Shown: positions 15,778 through 24,536 of the stretch, piece after piece | Position numbering within the stretch: the first letter of the stretch is position 1 | Layout: each line of letters starts with the position of its first letter | Assembly: GCA_030431515.1 (NCBI GenBank) | Contig: JAUIIX010000009.1 | Coordinates: 27,047 to 91,046 of the forward strand | Source: a bacterium | GTDB taxonomy: Bacteria > Bacteroidota > Ignavibacteria > Kapaibacteriales > UBA2268 | Direction: 5' to 3' | Length of the DNA: 64,000 nt | Made by a program: the position numbers and the translations under genes | Notes under the pieces: model-generated | What the model was told of the DNA's origin: nothing | The model's database searches: none | The model's input: the letters and a program-made list of their open reading frames with translations, nothing else

Positions 15778-17961
15778 TTAATGTAAGAATAATAATTCTC
15801 TGTATTTAGGTAGTGGCCAAGATTTATCTTCTACTAACATCTCTAAATTATCTGCTGAAACTCTAATTTTATCAAAATAAACTTTTACATTGTCGTGATA
15901 CATTTGAGCAGAAATTTTATGTTCGAATGTATGTGCTGTTGTTCTTTCTTCTTTCATTTTATCAATATCAGCCATCATTGCTTTAATGTTTGAAGAAATT
16001 TTAGCGATTAAAACTTTTAAATTTTCTGCTTCGTCTGTTAGCCCAATTGAGCTTAGGTTTTTAACATTTTCAATTAATTTATTTTGATATTTAACACAAG
16101 CAGGTAATATTTCAGTAGTAGCAATTTCGTCAATTAATCTAGATTCTATATCTATTTTATTAATATATTCTTCAATAAAAATGTTAAATCTTGATTTTAA
16201 TTCTGCTTCTGAGTAAATATTATTTCTTGCAAAAAGTCCTATTGTTTTGTCAGATAAGTAATGTTGTAGAGCTTCTGGAGTGGAACGTAAATGAGGAAGT
16301 CCTCTTTTTTCTGCTTCTGTAACCCATTCTTGTGAATAACCATCACCATTAAAAATTATGCTTTCAGATTCAATTAAAATTAATTTTAACTCTTCTCTGA
16401 TCGCTTGTTCAGTTTCTTGTCCATCAGCTATTCTTTTATCAATAGATATTTTGAAATTATTTAATTGATCTGCCATTATAGTATTCAAAACTGTAATAGG
16501 ATTAGAAACATTTACAGACGAGCCAACTGCTCTAAATTCAAAACGATTTCCAGTAAATGGAAATGGTGATGTTCTATTTCTATCTGTTTTATCTTTTTTA
16601 ATGCGTGCAACTTTTTCTAAATCAATTTCTAATAAAGTTTCACCTTCTTTGTCTTTTAGTATCCCTTGTTTGAAGTCATTTAATACTTCTTGGATATCAT
16701 CTCCAGTAAAGATTGAAATAATTGCAGGTGGTGCTTCGTTAGCTCCTAATCTGTGTTCATTTCCTGTGTTTGCAATACTTGCTCTTAACAGTTCAGAATG
16801 ATCTTTTACAGCTTTTAGAGTATTTATAAAGAAAGTTAGGAATTGTAAATCGTGTGCTGGGTCATCTCCACCATCGAATAGATTTTTACCTGTATCTGTT
16901 TGTAAAGACCAATTATTATGTTTACCAGAACCATTAATTCCTTTATATGGTTTCTCGTGAAGTAATACTCTAAGCCCATGTCTTTTTGCAATTCTGTCTA
17001 AAACATCCATCAAAAGTTGATTATGGTCAGCAGCTGTGTTTGCAGCTTCAAAGTGTGGAGCACATTCAAATTGAGTAGGAGCAACTTCATTATGTCTTGT
17101 AGTTAGGGGAATACCCATCATTAAACAGTCGTCTTCAAAATCAATCATAAAGTCATGAACACGCTCAGGAATTGATGCAAAATAATGATCATCAAGTTGC
17201 TGGCCACGAGCAGAAGCATTTCCAAATAATGTTCTTCCACAAAGCATTAAATCTGGACGTGCATTAAATAAACTACCATCTACTACAAAGTATTCTTGCT
17301 CCCAACCTAAGTTTGCGTGCACACGAGTAACTTTTTCATCAAAGAATTGGCAGACAGGTACAGCAGCTTTATTGATTGCATTGATAGATTTTAATAATGG
17401 AGTTTTTAAGTCCATTGAATCGCCTTCGAAAGAGATAAATATTGCTGGAATACATAAAACTTTACCGTAAGCAGTTTCTTGGATAAAGGCAAAAGAAGAA
17501 GGATCCCATACAGTATAAGCTCTAGCTCTGTGAGTTTCTCTAAGTCCACCATTAGGGAAGCTTGAACCATCTGGTTCTTGTTTAACTAATGTTTTTCCAT
17601 CAAAATTTTCAATAGGATTACCTTTTTTGTCTAATCTAAAAAAGGAATCATGTTTTTCTGCAGTTTTGCCAGTAAATGGTTGAAACCAATGAGTATAGTG
17701 CGTTGCACCAAGATCCATAGCCCAGTTTTTCATACCAACAGCTACAAAGTCTGCAGTTCTTTCATCGATTTTTTCACCAGTTTCGATTGACTTCATTAAA
17801 CTTTCGTAAGCATCTCGCATAAGATATTTTTTGATAGCTTCTTCACCAAAAACATATTCACCATACATTTTGGATAAATGTTTATCTTTTACATTACTAA
17901 CAAATCTACGGTCTTCACGAGTTTCGGAAATTTTTTGAAGAGAGGATAATCGAATTGACAT
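15778..17961 (-). CDS. glnN: Glutamine synthetase type III
   Basis: The enzyme makes glutamine from glutamate, ammonia and ATP. At 727 residues it is far longer than GSI (about 470) and matches GSIII, a type typical of Bacteroidota and cyanobacteria. Visible: the N-terminal GSIII domain, the substrate segment LGWEQEYFVVDG, the metal-binding stretch FECAPHFEAANTAADHNQ, and the NGSGKHNNWSL loop that binds ATP and glutamate. The helical C-terminal region is the GSIII-specific part. It is monocistronic, with its own promoter and terminator. No PII or ammonium transporter gene is nearby. Confidence 0.96.
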   Translation of the reverse strand: MSIRLSSLQKISETREDRRFVSNVKDKHLSKMYGEYVFGEEAIKKYLMRDAYESLMKSIETGEKIDERTADFVAVGMKNWAMDLGATHYTHWFQPFTGKTAEKHDSFFRLDKKGNPIENFDGKTLVKQEPDGSSFPNGGLRETHRARAYTVWDPSSFAFIQETAYGKVLCIPAIFISFEGDSMDLKTPLLKSINAINKAAVPVCQFFDEKVTRVHANLGWEQEYFVVDGSLFNARPDLMLCGRTLFGNASARGQQLDDHYFASIPERVHDFMIDFEDDCLMMGIPLTTRHNEVAPTQFECAPHFEAANTAADHNQLLMDVLDRIAKRHGLRVLLHEKPYKGINGSGKHNNWSLQTDTGKNLFDGGDDPAHDLQFLTFFINTLKAVKDHSELLRASIANTGNEHRLGANEAPPAIISIFTGDDIQEVLNDFKQGILKDKEGETLLEIDLEKVARIKKDKTDRNRTSPFPFTGNRFEFRAVGSSVNVSNPITVLNTIMADQLNNFKISIDKRIADGQETEQAIREELKLILIESESIIFNGDGYSQEWVTEAEKRGLPHLRSTPEALQHYLSDKTIGLFARNNIYSEAELKSRFNIFIEEYINKIDIESRLIDEIATTEILPACVKYQNKLIENVKNLSSIGLTDEAENLKVLIAKISSNIKAMMADIDKMKEERTTAHTFEHKISAQMYHDNVKVYFDKIRVSADNLEMLVEDKSWPLPKYRELLFLH

Positions 17962-18003
17962 TTTTATCTCAAATATTTAATTATTTTTTAAAAAATATAT
18001 CTG

Positions 18004-18034
18004 CAAAATTAAGAAATTTATATTTTAATTCAAT
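18004..18034 (-). promoter_or_regulatory. Promoter of the glutamine synthetase gene
   Basis: On the minus strand TTG is followed after 19 bases by TAATTTTG, the Bacteroidota -33/-7 arrangement. The -7 box lies 43 bases before the start codon. Confidence 0.55.
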
Positions 18035-18060
18035 TGATTGTTTTAATTGTTTAAAAAAAA

Positions 18061-18459
18061 TCAACTGTAGCTATTATCAACTTTTAGTGCTTCTGAAAGC
18101 AATTCTCTAACTATTTGTTCATCAATATCTTGAATTGAATAAAATATTCTGCTATATATCTGTTTTCTATTAGCTCTATCTAAATAGTTGTGTTTGTCAT
18201 TTAATAAATATCCTTTAGACAAACTAAAACTAACACCTTTATTTTTTACTTTACCCCAAGGAATTGAGGAAGGCCAGATATAGCAAATAGCTTTATTTCT
18301 ATGAAAAAAAGGAACATTAAATGATAATTTCTCTTTTGCATCAGGAATAATTTCATATACTAAGTCTCTTAAATATAAGACAATTTCCTTCTCATCTTTA
18401 TCAATGTAGTCGTAAAATTCATCAAAATTATTAAAATTTACATTTTGAAATTTATTCAT
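18061..18459 (-). CDS. DUF1801 family protein
   Basis: This 132-residue protein fits DUF1801 (YdhG-like): an N-terminal helix with FDEFYDYIDKDEKEIVLYLRDLVYEIIPDAKEKLSF, the turn NVPFFHRNKAICYIWPS, and a closing helical part. The family is related in fold to small iron-chaperone-like proteins, but no activity is established. It follows the methyltransferase gene with 8 bases between, so both are probably cotranscribed. Confidence 0.85.
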   Translation of the reverse strand: MNKFQNVNFNNFDEFYDYIDKDEKEIVLYLRDLVYEIIPDAKEKLSFNVPFFHRNKAICYIWPSSIPWGKVKNKGVSFSLSKGYLLNDKHNYLDRANRKQIYSRIFYSIQDIDEQIVRELLSEALKVDNSYS

Positions 18460-18467
18460 TTCATATT

Positions 18468-19118
18468 TTAATTGTTAAATTCTTTGATACACATAATTTG
18501 AAATGCTTTTTTAGGATTATTTCTAACAAAAAACTGAGTTATATCTGAAATAAACATCCAAAATGATTTAGGTGAATATCTTATATTAGAGTATTCTCCT
18601 CTCAAAGGTTTCCAACCATTAATACCAATAACTTTGTATCCTCTTTCTTGCATTTCTTCTACTGACCAGCCAGATAAGTGAACTTGCCAAGGATTATTAT
18701 CATATTCACCTTGTTGCAAGAATCCATTTGGAGTAAAAATAATTACTCTTTTTGAAGCGACCTTTTCCATTAATTCAATTAATTTAAGACCATCTTCTTT
18801 AGTTAGATGTTCAATTAAATCAGAAGCTAAAGCACAATCAAAAGATTTATCTTCGAAATGTTTGTCAATATCTAAAACACCAATTTGATAATATTCATCG
18901 TGGATATTTTGCTTCTTACTTTTTTCTATTGATGGTAAAAAAGCGTCTATTCCAACGGCATGAATCTTTTTAGAGAAATATTTAATCGGAGAATCTGTTC
19001 CGCAACCAATATCAATTAAAGACTTAGAGTCCTTAACTGCTTTTTCAAGTTCATAGAAATAATTCTTAAAAAATTTCGGATAAACATTTTGATGAAAATT
19101 TTGAAGTAATTTTTTCAT
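18468..19118 (-). CDS. SAM-dependent class I methyltransferase
   Basis: The 216-residue chain carries the SAM-binding motif SLIDIGCGTDSPIKYF (about residues 35-50), an acidic strand end (AVGIDAF) and the motif II-like SFDCALASDLIEHLT. This is the Methyltransf_11/23 type. The substrate cannot be read from the sequence. Its start is 11 bases after the carboxylase stop, and the DUF1801 gene follows, forming a three-gene leftward unit. Confidence 0.85.
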   Translation of the reverse strand: MKKLLQNFHQNVYPKFFKNYFYELEKAVKDSKSLIDIGCGTDSPIKYFSKKIHAVGIDAFLPSIEKSKKQNIHDEYYQIGVLDIDKHFEDKSFDCALASDLIEHLTKEDGLKLIELMEKVASKRVIIFTPNGFLQQGEYDNNPWQVHLSGWSVEEMQERGYKVIGINGWKPLRGEYSNIRYSPKSFWMFISDITQFFVRNNPKKAFQIMCIKEFNN

Positions 19119-19129
19119 TAGTTAATTAT

Positions 19130-20737
19130 TTACATTCTAAAAATACCAAATTTAGCTTCTTCAATAGGAGCATTTAACGATGCAGAAATACCCAGAGCAA
19201 GAACTTTACGAATATCTATAGGGTCAATCACTCCATCGTCCCACAATCTTGCCGAACTATAATAAGGAGTTGCTTGATATTCGTATAAATCTAAAATTGG
19301 TTTTCTAATATCTTCAATTTCTTCAGCACTTAGTTTATTACCTTTTGCTTCGAGTTGTTTTACTTTAACTTGTGCAAGTACATTAGCAGCTTGTTCTCCA
19401 CCCATTACAGATATTTTCCCAGAAGGTAACATCCATAAAAAGTTAGGGTCATAACCTCTTCCACACATTGCATAATTCCCAGCACCATAAGAGCCACCTA
19501 CAATAAGTGTAAATTTCGGAACAGGAGCATTTGCAACAGCATGCACTAATTTTGCACCATCTCGAGCAATACCAGCGTGTTCAGATTTTTTCCCAACCAT
19601 AAAGCCAGTAATATTTTGAAGGAAAATTAATGGAATTTTTCTCATGCTACAAAGTTCAATAAAGTGAGCACCCTTTTGACTTGATTCACTAAATATTACT
19701 CCGTTGTTACCAATAATTCCAACAGGATAGCCCATTATATTAGCAAAACAAGTTACAAGAGTCTTCCCATAATTTTCTTTAAATTCTTGAATTTTAGAGC
19801 CATCAACAATTCTTGCAATTAATTCTCTAATATCAAATGGTGTTCTAATATTTTGAGGAATAATTCCGTAAAGTTCTTCTGGTGAGTAAAATGGTTCTTC
19901 ATAGTTTTTTCTACCAATATCAGTTTTAGGTCTAATTCCAAAATTCTCAACAATATTACGAGCAATTTGTAAAGCATGATCATCATTTTCTGCGAGATGG
20001 TCTGCCACACCTGAAATTTTAGTATGTACATCCGCTCCACCGAGTTCTTCGGCTGTTACTACTTCACCAGTTGCTGCTTTTACAAGTGGAGGCCCACCAA
20101 TGAAGATTGTAGCTTGATTACGAACCATAACCACTTCATCACTCATTGCAGGAACATAAGCACCTCCAGCAGTACAAGAACCCATCACAACAGCAATCTG
20201 AGGAATACCCATCGCTGACATTTGTGCTTGATTGTAAAAAATATTACCAAAATGGTCTTTGTCAGCAAATGTTTCTGATTGAAAGGGAAGGAAAATTCCT
20301 CCCGAATCAACTAAGTAAATGCAGGGAAGATTATTTTTCATTGCAACATTTTGAGCTCTAACGTGCTTTTTGATTGTCATAGGGAAATAAGTTCCACCTT
20401 TAACAGTTGCGTCATTTGCTACAATGATACATTCCTGTCCGTGTATAACACCTATACCTGTAACAACACCAGCAGAAGGAGCTTCATCATCATACATATC
20501 ATAAGCTGCTAATGCAGATAACTCTAAAAATGGGGTATCTTTATCAATTAATTTATTTATTCTATCTCTTACAAGTAACTTTCCTCTTTCTTGATGTCTA
20601 ACCCTGTGTCTTTCGGGACCACCAAGCTTAATTTTAGAAAGTTCTTCACTCAATTTTGTTGTAATTTCTTTATTAAATTTAAAATTATCTTTAAATTCAG
20701 GTGAATTAGTCGTAATACTGGATTTGAATCTTTTCAT
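19130..20737 (-). CDS. mccB: Acyl-CoA carboxylase, carboxyltransferase (beta) subunit, methylcrotonyl-CoA type
   Basis: I start at ATG 20737 ([15 protein letters not shown]); an upstream in-frame TTG at 20758 is less likely. The 535-residue protein is a biotin-dependent carboxyltransferase with two crotonase-fold halves. The stretch [20 protein letters not shown] and [17 protein letters not shown] closely fit 3-methylcrotonyl-CoA carboxylase beta, which acts in leucine breakdown; geranyl-CoA or propionyl-CoA carboxylase are alternatives. The second-half loop [21 protein letters not shown] is also diagnostic. No biotin-carboxylase alpha subunit is in the window, which is a notable gap. Confidence 0.88.
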   Translation of the reverse strand: MKRFKSSITTNSPEFKDNFKFNKEITTKLSEELSKIKLGGPERHRVRHQERGKLLVRDRINKLIDKDTPFLELSALAAYDMYDDEAPSAGVVTGIGVIHGQECIIVANDATVKGGTYFPMTIKKHVRAQNVAMKNNLPCIYLVDSGGIFLPFQSETFADKDHFGNIFYNQAQMSAMGIPQIAVVMGSCTAGGAYVPAMSDEVVMVRNQATIFIGGPPLVKAATGEVVTAEELGGADVHTKISGVADHLAENDDHALQIARNIVENFGIRPKTDIGRKNYEEPFYSPEELYGIIPQNIRTPFDIRELIARIVDGSKIQEFKENYGKTLVTCFANIMGYPVGIIGNNGVIFSESSQKGAHFIELCSMRKIPLIFLQNITGFMVGKKSEHAGIARDGAKLVHAVANAPVPKFTLIVGGSYGAGNYAMCGRGYDPNFLWMLPSGKISVMGGEQAANVLAQVKVKQLEAKGNKLSAEEIEDIRKPILDLYEYQATPYYSSARLWDDGVIDPIDIRKVLALGISASLNAPIEEAKFGIFRM

Positions 20738-20806
20738 ACTTTGTAAATATATTTTCAAATAAATGTAAAATTAAGGAATGCGAGTTAGAAAATCAAATAA
20801 AAAAAA

Positions 20807-20836
20807 AGCAAGTCATTTAGACTTGCTTTTTAAACT
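20807..20836 (-). terminator. Terminator of the exported cyclophilin gene
   Basis: AAAAGCAAGTC pairs with GACTTGCTTTT around an ATTTA loop. On the minus strand a U-tract follows. It immediately follows the cyclophilin stop codon. Confidence 0.8.
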
Positions 20837-21453
20837 TATAATTTTTCAGCAGCTTTTAGCTTTGGAAATTTCTTATCTAAGATTTTATTCCACTCATCAA
20901 CTCTTGATTGAACTGCTTTTACTTCAGCTGGAATCTTACCAGAAATTGATACAGAAATAATTTTATCACCTTGTTTAATAGCATCTACTACATTTTGCCC
21001 TTGGATAACTTTACCAAAAACTGTATGCTTACCATTTAACCAAGAAGTTTCTTTGTGTGTGATAAAAAATTGAGAACCATTTGTAGAAGGACCTGAATTA
21101 GCCATTGATAAAATACCTGGACCAGAGTGCTTCAAATCGCCTCTTGTTTCATCTTCAAATTTGTACCCTGGGTCACCTGAACCAGTACCAAAAGGACAGC
21201 CACCTTGAATCATAAAATCGTTGATAACTCTATGAAAATTCAAACCATCATAATATCCTCTTTTTGCTAAATTAACAAAACTACCAACAGTTAGTGGAGT
21301 TTTATCACCATAAAGCTCTAATATTATATCACCTTTATCAGTTTTAATAGTTCCAGTTAACATATCTTTTTTAGTTGCATCAGATGATTTTGCTGATGAT
21401 AGAAAAGAAAGAGAAAATACAGTTAGTAATGCTAAAATTGAAAATAATTTCAT
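20836..21453 (-). CDS. Exported cyclophilin-type peptidyl-prolyl isomerase
   Basis: This 205-residue protein starts with a signal peptide (LFSILALLTVFSLSFLSSAKS). The cyclophilin domain (about 35-175) has the catalytic arginine motif NFHRVINDFMIQGGCPFGTG and the SMANSGPSTNGSQFFIT core. A basic C-terminal tail follows. Exported PPIases of this kind assist folding of secreted or outer-membrane proteins. It is monocistronic and ends with its own terminator. Location is periplasmic or secreted by inference from the signal peptide; there is no lipobox. Confidence 0.92.
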   Translation of the reverse strand: MKLFSILALLTVFSLSFLSSAKSSDATKKDMLTGTIKTDKGDIILELYGDKTPLTVGSFVNLAKRGYYDGLNFHRVINDFMIQGGCPFGTGSGDPGYKFEDETRGDLKHSGPGILSMANSGPSTNGSQFFITHKETSWLNGKHTVFGKVIQGQNVVDAIKQGDKIISVSISGKIPAEVKAVQSRVDEWNKILDKKFPKLKAAEKL

Positions 21454-21530
21454 AAAAATCCTTTAATTTATTGTTTAAATAATTTACTTTATAATACTTA
21501 AAAATTCTGAAAATGTTTCAAAAAAAAAAA

Positions 21531-22625
21531 TTAGTTTTTAGGAATAGTAAAACTGAATGTTGTGCCTTTTCCTAATTCAGAAACAGCCCAAATTTCACCA
21601 CCTAATAATTTAACAAACTCTTTACAAACTATCAGACCTAAGCCAGTTCCTTTTTCATTATCAGTACCAAGAGTAGTTGTATTAAAATCTAAATTAAATA
21701 GATTATCAACTACTAATTCACTCATTCCAACACCAGTATCAGTTACATTCACTTGATAATTTTTTATATTACTATCAACAGAAATTGTAATTTTACCATT
21801 AGTATTTGAAAACTTAACAGCATTATTAATTAAATTTCTCAAGACTGTATTTATTAAATTTGAATCGGAATAAACTTTTATTTCTTCAGTTACATTATTA
21901 ATGATTTCAATATTTTTTGCAGTAGCAACAGTATGATAAAGTTGGATATTACCATCTATAATAAATCTTAAATCAAAAATATCAGGAGTGAAATTAATTT
22001 TTCCTCTTTGAGTTCTTGACCAAGTTAATAGATTTTCCAAAAGACCATAAATGTTTTGAGCATTATCTTTTAAATCTATTAAATACTCATTCAAGTCTTC
22101 TCTATCTAAGTTTTCATACTCTTTAACTAAAGTATCAGTCGCCAAGGCAAAGATTGAAAGCGGACTTTTTAAATCATGAGCCATAATAGAGAAAAATTTA
22201 TCTTTAGTTGCATTTAATTCTCTAAGTTCATTTTCAGTTCTAATTCTTCTTATAGCAAATTTAATTGCTTTTAGTAAATCCTTAGAATTAATATCTTCTT
22301 TCATTATAAAGTCTTGAGCACCTTTGTCAATAAGGTCTAATCCTAATTCAACATCAGAGTGTCCAGTCAATAAAATTATTGGAATATGAGGGCATTTATT
22401 AAATACTTTGCTAAAGGCATCACCTTTTTCACCATCTGGTAAGTGCATATCTAATAAGATACAATCAATATTTTCAGTATCAATTAGTGCTAAACCATCA
22501 AAAATAGTATTTGCACTCATCAAATTAATTTCTTCACCACTGCTTTTCAAGATTTTTTTAATAAATAATAAATCTAAGTCTTTGTCTTCTATAACTAATA
22601 AATTCATATTTTTTATTTTTTCCAT
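21531..22625 (-). CDS. Response regulator-histidine kinase fusion, soluble
   Basis: In this 364-residue protein a receiver domain comes first (about 8-125; phospho-acceptor Asp59 in CILLDMHLPDG), then a HisKA dimerisation helix with His150 (FFSIMAHDLKSPLSIF) and a HATPase_c domain (N-box NTVLRNLINNAVKFS, G-boxes DTGVGMSE and KGTGLGL). No membrane segment is visible, so it is cytoplasmic. This input-receiver/kinase order means it is probably itself controlled by phosphorylation from another kinase. No partner regulator lies next to it. Confidence 0.92.
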   Translation of the reverse strand: MEKIKNMNLLVIEDKDLDLLFIKKILKSSGEEINLMSANTIFDGLALIDTENIDCILLDMHLPDGEKGDAFSKVFNKCPHIPIILLTGHSDVELGLDLIDKGAQDFIMKEDINSKDLLKAIKFAIRRIRTENELRELNATKDKFFSIMAHDLKSPLSIFALATDTLVKEYENLDREDLNEYLIDLKDNAQNIYGLLENLLTWSRTQRGKINFTPDIFDLRFIIDGNIQLYHTVATAKNIEIINNVTEEIKVYSDSNLINTVLRNLINNAVKFSNTNGKITISVDSNIKNYQVNVTDTGVGMSELVVDNLFNLDFNTTTLGTDNEKGTGLGLIVCKEFVKLLGGEIWAVSELGKGTTFSFTIPKN

Positions 22626-22639
22626 TTATAATATACAAT

Positions 22640-23266
22640 TTAAAACATTTTTTTTTGATTTGAAAATATCTTAGTCAAAAAAGTTTTCCTATGAATAGGG
22701 CATACGCCATATTCAATGATTTTTTCTCTATGATATTTAGTTGCATATCCTTTATGTTTTGCAAAACCGTATTCAGGATATAATTTATCTGCTTCCTCAA
22801 TCATATATCTATCACGTATTACCTTTGCAATTATTGATGCTGCTGCGATAGAATATGAAATACTATCTCCTTTTACAATTAAAGTATATTCAGTATGAAA
22901 ATTTCCAAATCTATTTCCATCAATAAGAAGATGATCAACTTTAGAGTTTAATTCATCAACACTATTTTTCATAGATTGAATTGATGCTTGAAGTATATTA
23001 ATATCATCAATAACATTATTATCTATAAAATTAACAGAATACTCAATATCATTAATTAAGTCCTTATAAATTAATTCTCTTTTGTCTTTAGTTAATGCTT
23101 TTGAATCATTAATTTTATCAAAATAATCTTTCTTTAATATTTGATTGTTCAAAATAGCTGCAGCACTAACAACTGGACCTGCTAAACAACCTCTACCAAC
23201 TTCGTCAAGTCCAGCAACTATTTTGCCTTTTTTCCATAATTTTTCTTCGTATTCAAATGTTGGCAT
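22640..23266 (-). CDS. rnhB: Ribonuclease HII
   Basis: RNase HII cuts the RNA part of RNA-DNA hybrids and removes misincorporated ribonucleotides. The 208-residue length and the signature AGLDEVGRGCLAGPVVSAA (Asp21, Glu22) match. The downstream ligand segment HLLIDGNRFG and the ASIIAKVIRDRYM helix also fit. The ATG overlaps the queD stop as TAATG, so it is translated after queD. Its product is cytoplasmic. Confidence 0.95.
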   Translation of the reverse strand: MPTFEYEEKLWKKGKIVAGLDEVGRGCLAGPVVSAAAILNNQILKKDYFDKINDSKALTKDKRELIYKDLINDIEYSVNFIDNNVIDDINILQASIQSMKNSVDELNSKVDHLLIDGNRFGNFHTEYTLIVKGDSISYSIAAASIIAKVIRDRYMIEEADKLYPEYGFAKHKGYATKYHREKIIEYGVCPIHRKTFLTKIFSNQKKMF

Positions 23267-23712
23267 TAAACTATATAATCGTTAAATTTTTTTATTTTTA
23301 CAGGGTCACCATTGTATTCAATTACATTATTTTCAGTTTCCCATAATTTTATTTTACTTAATTTAACGTTTTCGCCAAATTTATCTTTTAATATTTCCCA
23401 AAATATTACAACAATGTTTTCAGCCGATGGAATTATTCCTTTTAAAAAAGGGACATCTAAATTTAAGTTTTTGTGGTCAACTTTATCAACAATATATTCT
23501 TTTATGATGCGTTTCATTATTTTTAAATCTAACACATAACCAGTGTTTATATCAGGTACACCAGATACAGTTACTTCCATTATATAATTGTGACCATGAC
23601 CATTTGGGTTATTACATTTATCAAATATTTCATAATTTTTCTTTTCATTCCACTCTGGATTATGCAATCTGTGGCTTGCAGAAAATAAGACTCTTCTAGT
23701 AACGTGTATCAT
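23266..23712 (-). CDS. queD: 6-carboxytetrahydropterin synthase (6-pyruvoyl-tetrahydropterin synthase family)
   Basis: This 148-residue protein has the PTPS zinc site His14, His39 and His41 (the last two in CNNPNGHGHNY) with Cys33 as the likely catalytic cysteine. QueD makes 6-carboxytetrahydropterin from dihydroneopterin triphosphate in queuosine biosynthesis; some family members make tetrahydrobiopterin precursors or act in folate synthesis. No other que genes are in the window. It shares a TAATG junction with rnhB. Confidence 0.9.
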   Translation of the reverse strand: MIHVTRRVLFSASHRLHNPEWNEKKNYEIFDKCNNPNGHGHNYIMEVTVSGVPDINTGYVLDLKIMKRIIKEYIVDKVDHKNLNLDVPFLKGIIPSAENIVVIFWEILKDKFGENVKLSKIKLWETENNVIEYNGDPVKIKKFNDYIV

Positions 23713-23740
23713 ATATTTTTCGTATAGTTTATTTATTTAG

Positions 23741-23748
23741 TAATTTTG
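23741..23748 (+). promoter_or_regulatory. Candidate -7 box of the lipoprotein-lptD unit
   Basis: TAATTTTG lies 38 bases before the lipoprotein ATG on the plus strand. A -33 box is not clear. Confidence 0.4.
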
Positions 23749-23786
23749 CATAATTGACGTTATCTTTTTAAAAATATTTATAAAAA

Positions 23787-24533
23787 ATGAAAAAATTAAT
23801 TTTAGTTATTTTACCAGTTCTATTTATCATTTCTTGTACTACAAGTAAGAAAATCACAGAACGATTCGAGGAAACTCAAAATTTACCTTTTTATAATCCA
23901 AAATTAACTACACTTCTAATCGAAGGGAATATGGATGTAAATATGCCTTCAAATAATGTTGGGGCAAGTGTAGAAGTTAATATTAACAAATTAGAAGAAT
24001 TTAAAATGAACCTATTTGGTCCATTTGGAATTGAAGTAGCAAAGCTATATTCTAATTCAAGCAAGTTTATATTTTATAATATGTTTCAAGGTGAAGCTTA
24101 TGGAGGAGTACCTTCATCGGAAAATCTGAATAAAGTAGCAAATATAGCATTATCTTTCGAAGATTTAATTTCAATTATGAGATGTGAAATCCCATCTGGT
24201 ACTAAACAGTATAAAAAGAAATCAGAAAATAAAGAATCAACTACTTATCATAACAAACTTGATAATAAAACAACTGAAAAAGTAATTGTTAATAAATTTG
24301 GCTTACTAACTAAATATGAATTACTTGATCAGTCAAATAAAGCTATATTAACTGTAGATTATTTAGATTATAAAGCTGTTGATAATTTTAAATTAGCACA
24401 TAAAATCAATATTATATTTCCTAAAATAGCTGGACGTTTGGAAATGAAAATAGATAATTATAAAATAAATGATAAATTAGAAGAACTACAGTTTAGTTTA
24501 CCTAAGTCAATTAAACTTCAAGAAATCAAGTAA
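23787..24533 (+). CDS. DUF4292-like (LolB/LolA-fold) outer-membrane lipoprotein
   Basis: This 248-residue protein has a lipoprotein signal peptide ending in FIISC (Cys17). The rest is a string of alternating beta strands and a few helices. The text LIEGNMDVNMPSNNVGASVEVNINKLEEFKMNLFGPFGIEVAKLY resembles the DUF4292 family, which has a LolA/LolB-like half-barrel that binds lipids or lipoprotein acyl chains. It stands 3 bases before lptD, so a role in outer-membrane assembly is plausible. I could not confirm the family without a profile search. Confidence 0.6.
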   Translation: MKKLILVILPVLFIISCTTSKKITERFEETQNLPFYNPKLTTLLIEGNMDVNMPSNNVGASVEVNINKLEEFKMNLFGPFGIEVAKLYSNSSKFIFYNMFQGEAYGGVPSSENLNKVANIALSFEDLISIMRCEIPSGTKQYKKKSENKESTTYHNKLDNKTTEKVIVNKFGLLTKYELLDQSNKAILTVDYLDYKAVDNFKLAHKINIIFPKIAGRLEMKIDNYKINDKLEELQFSLPKSIKLQEIK

Positions 24534-24536
24534 CAA

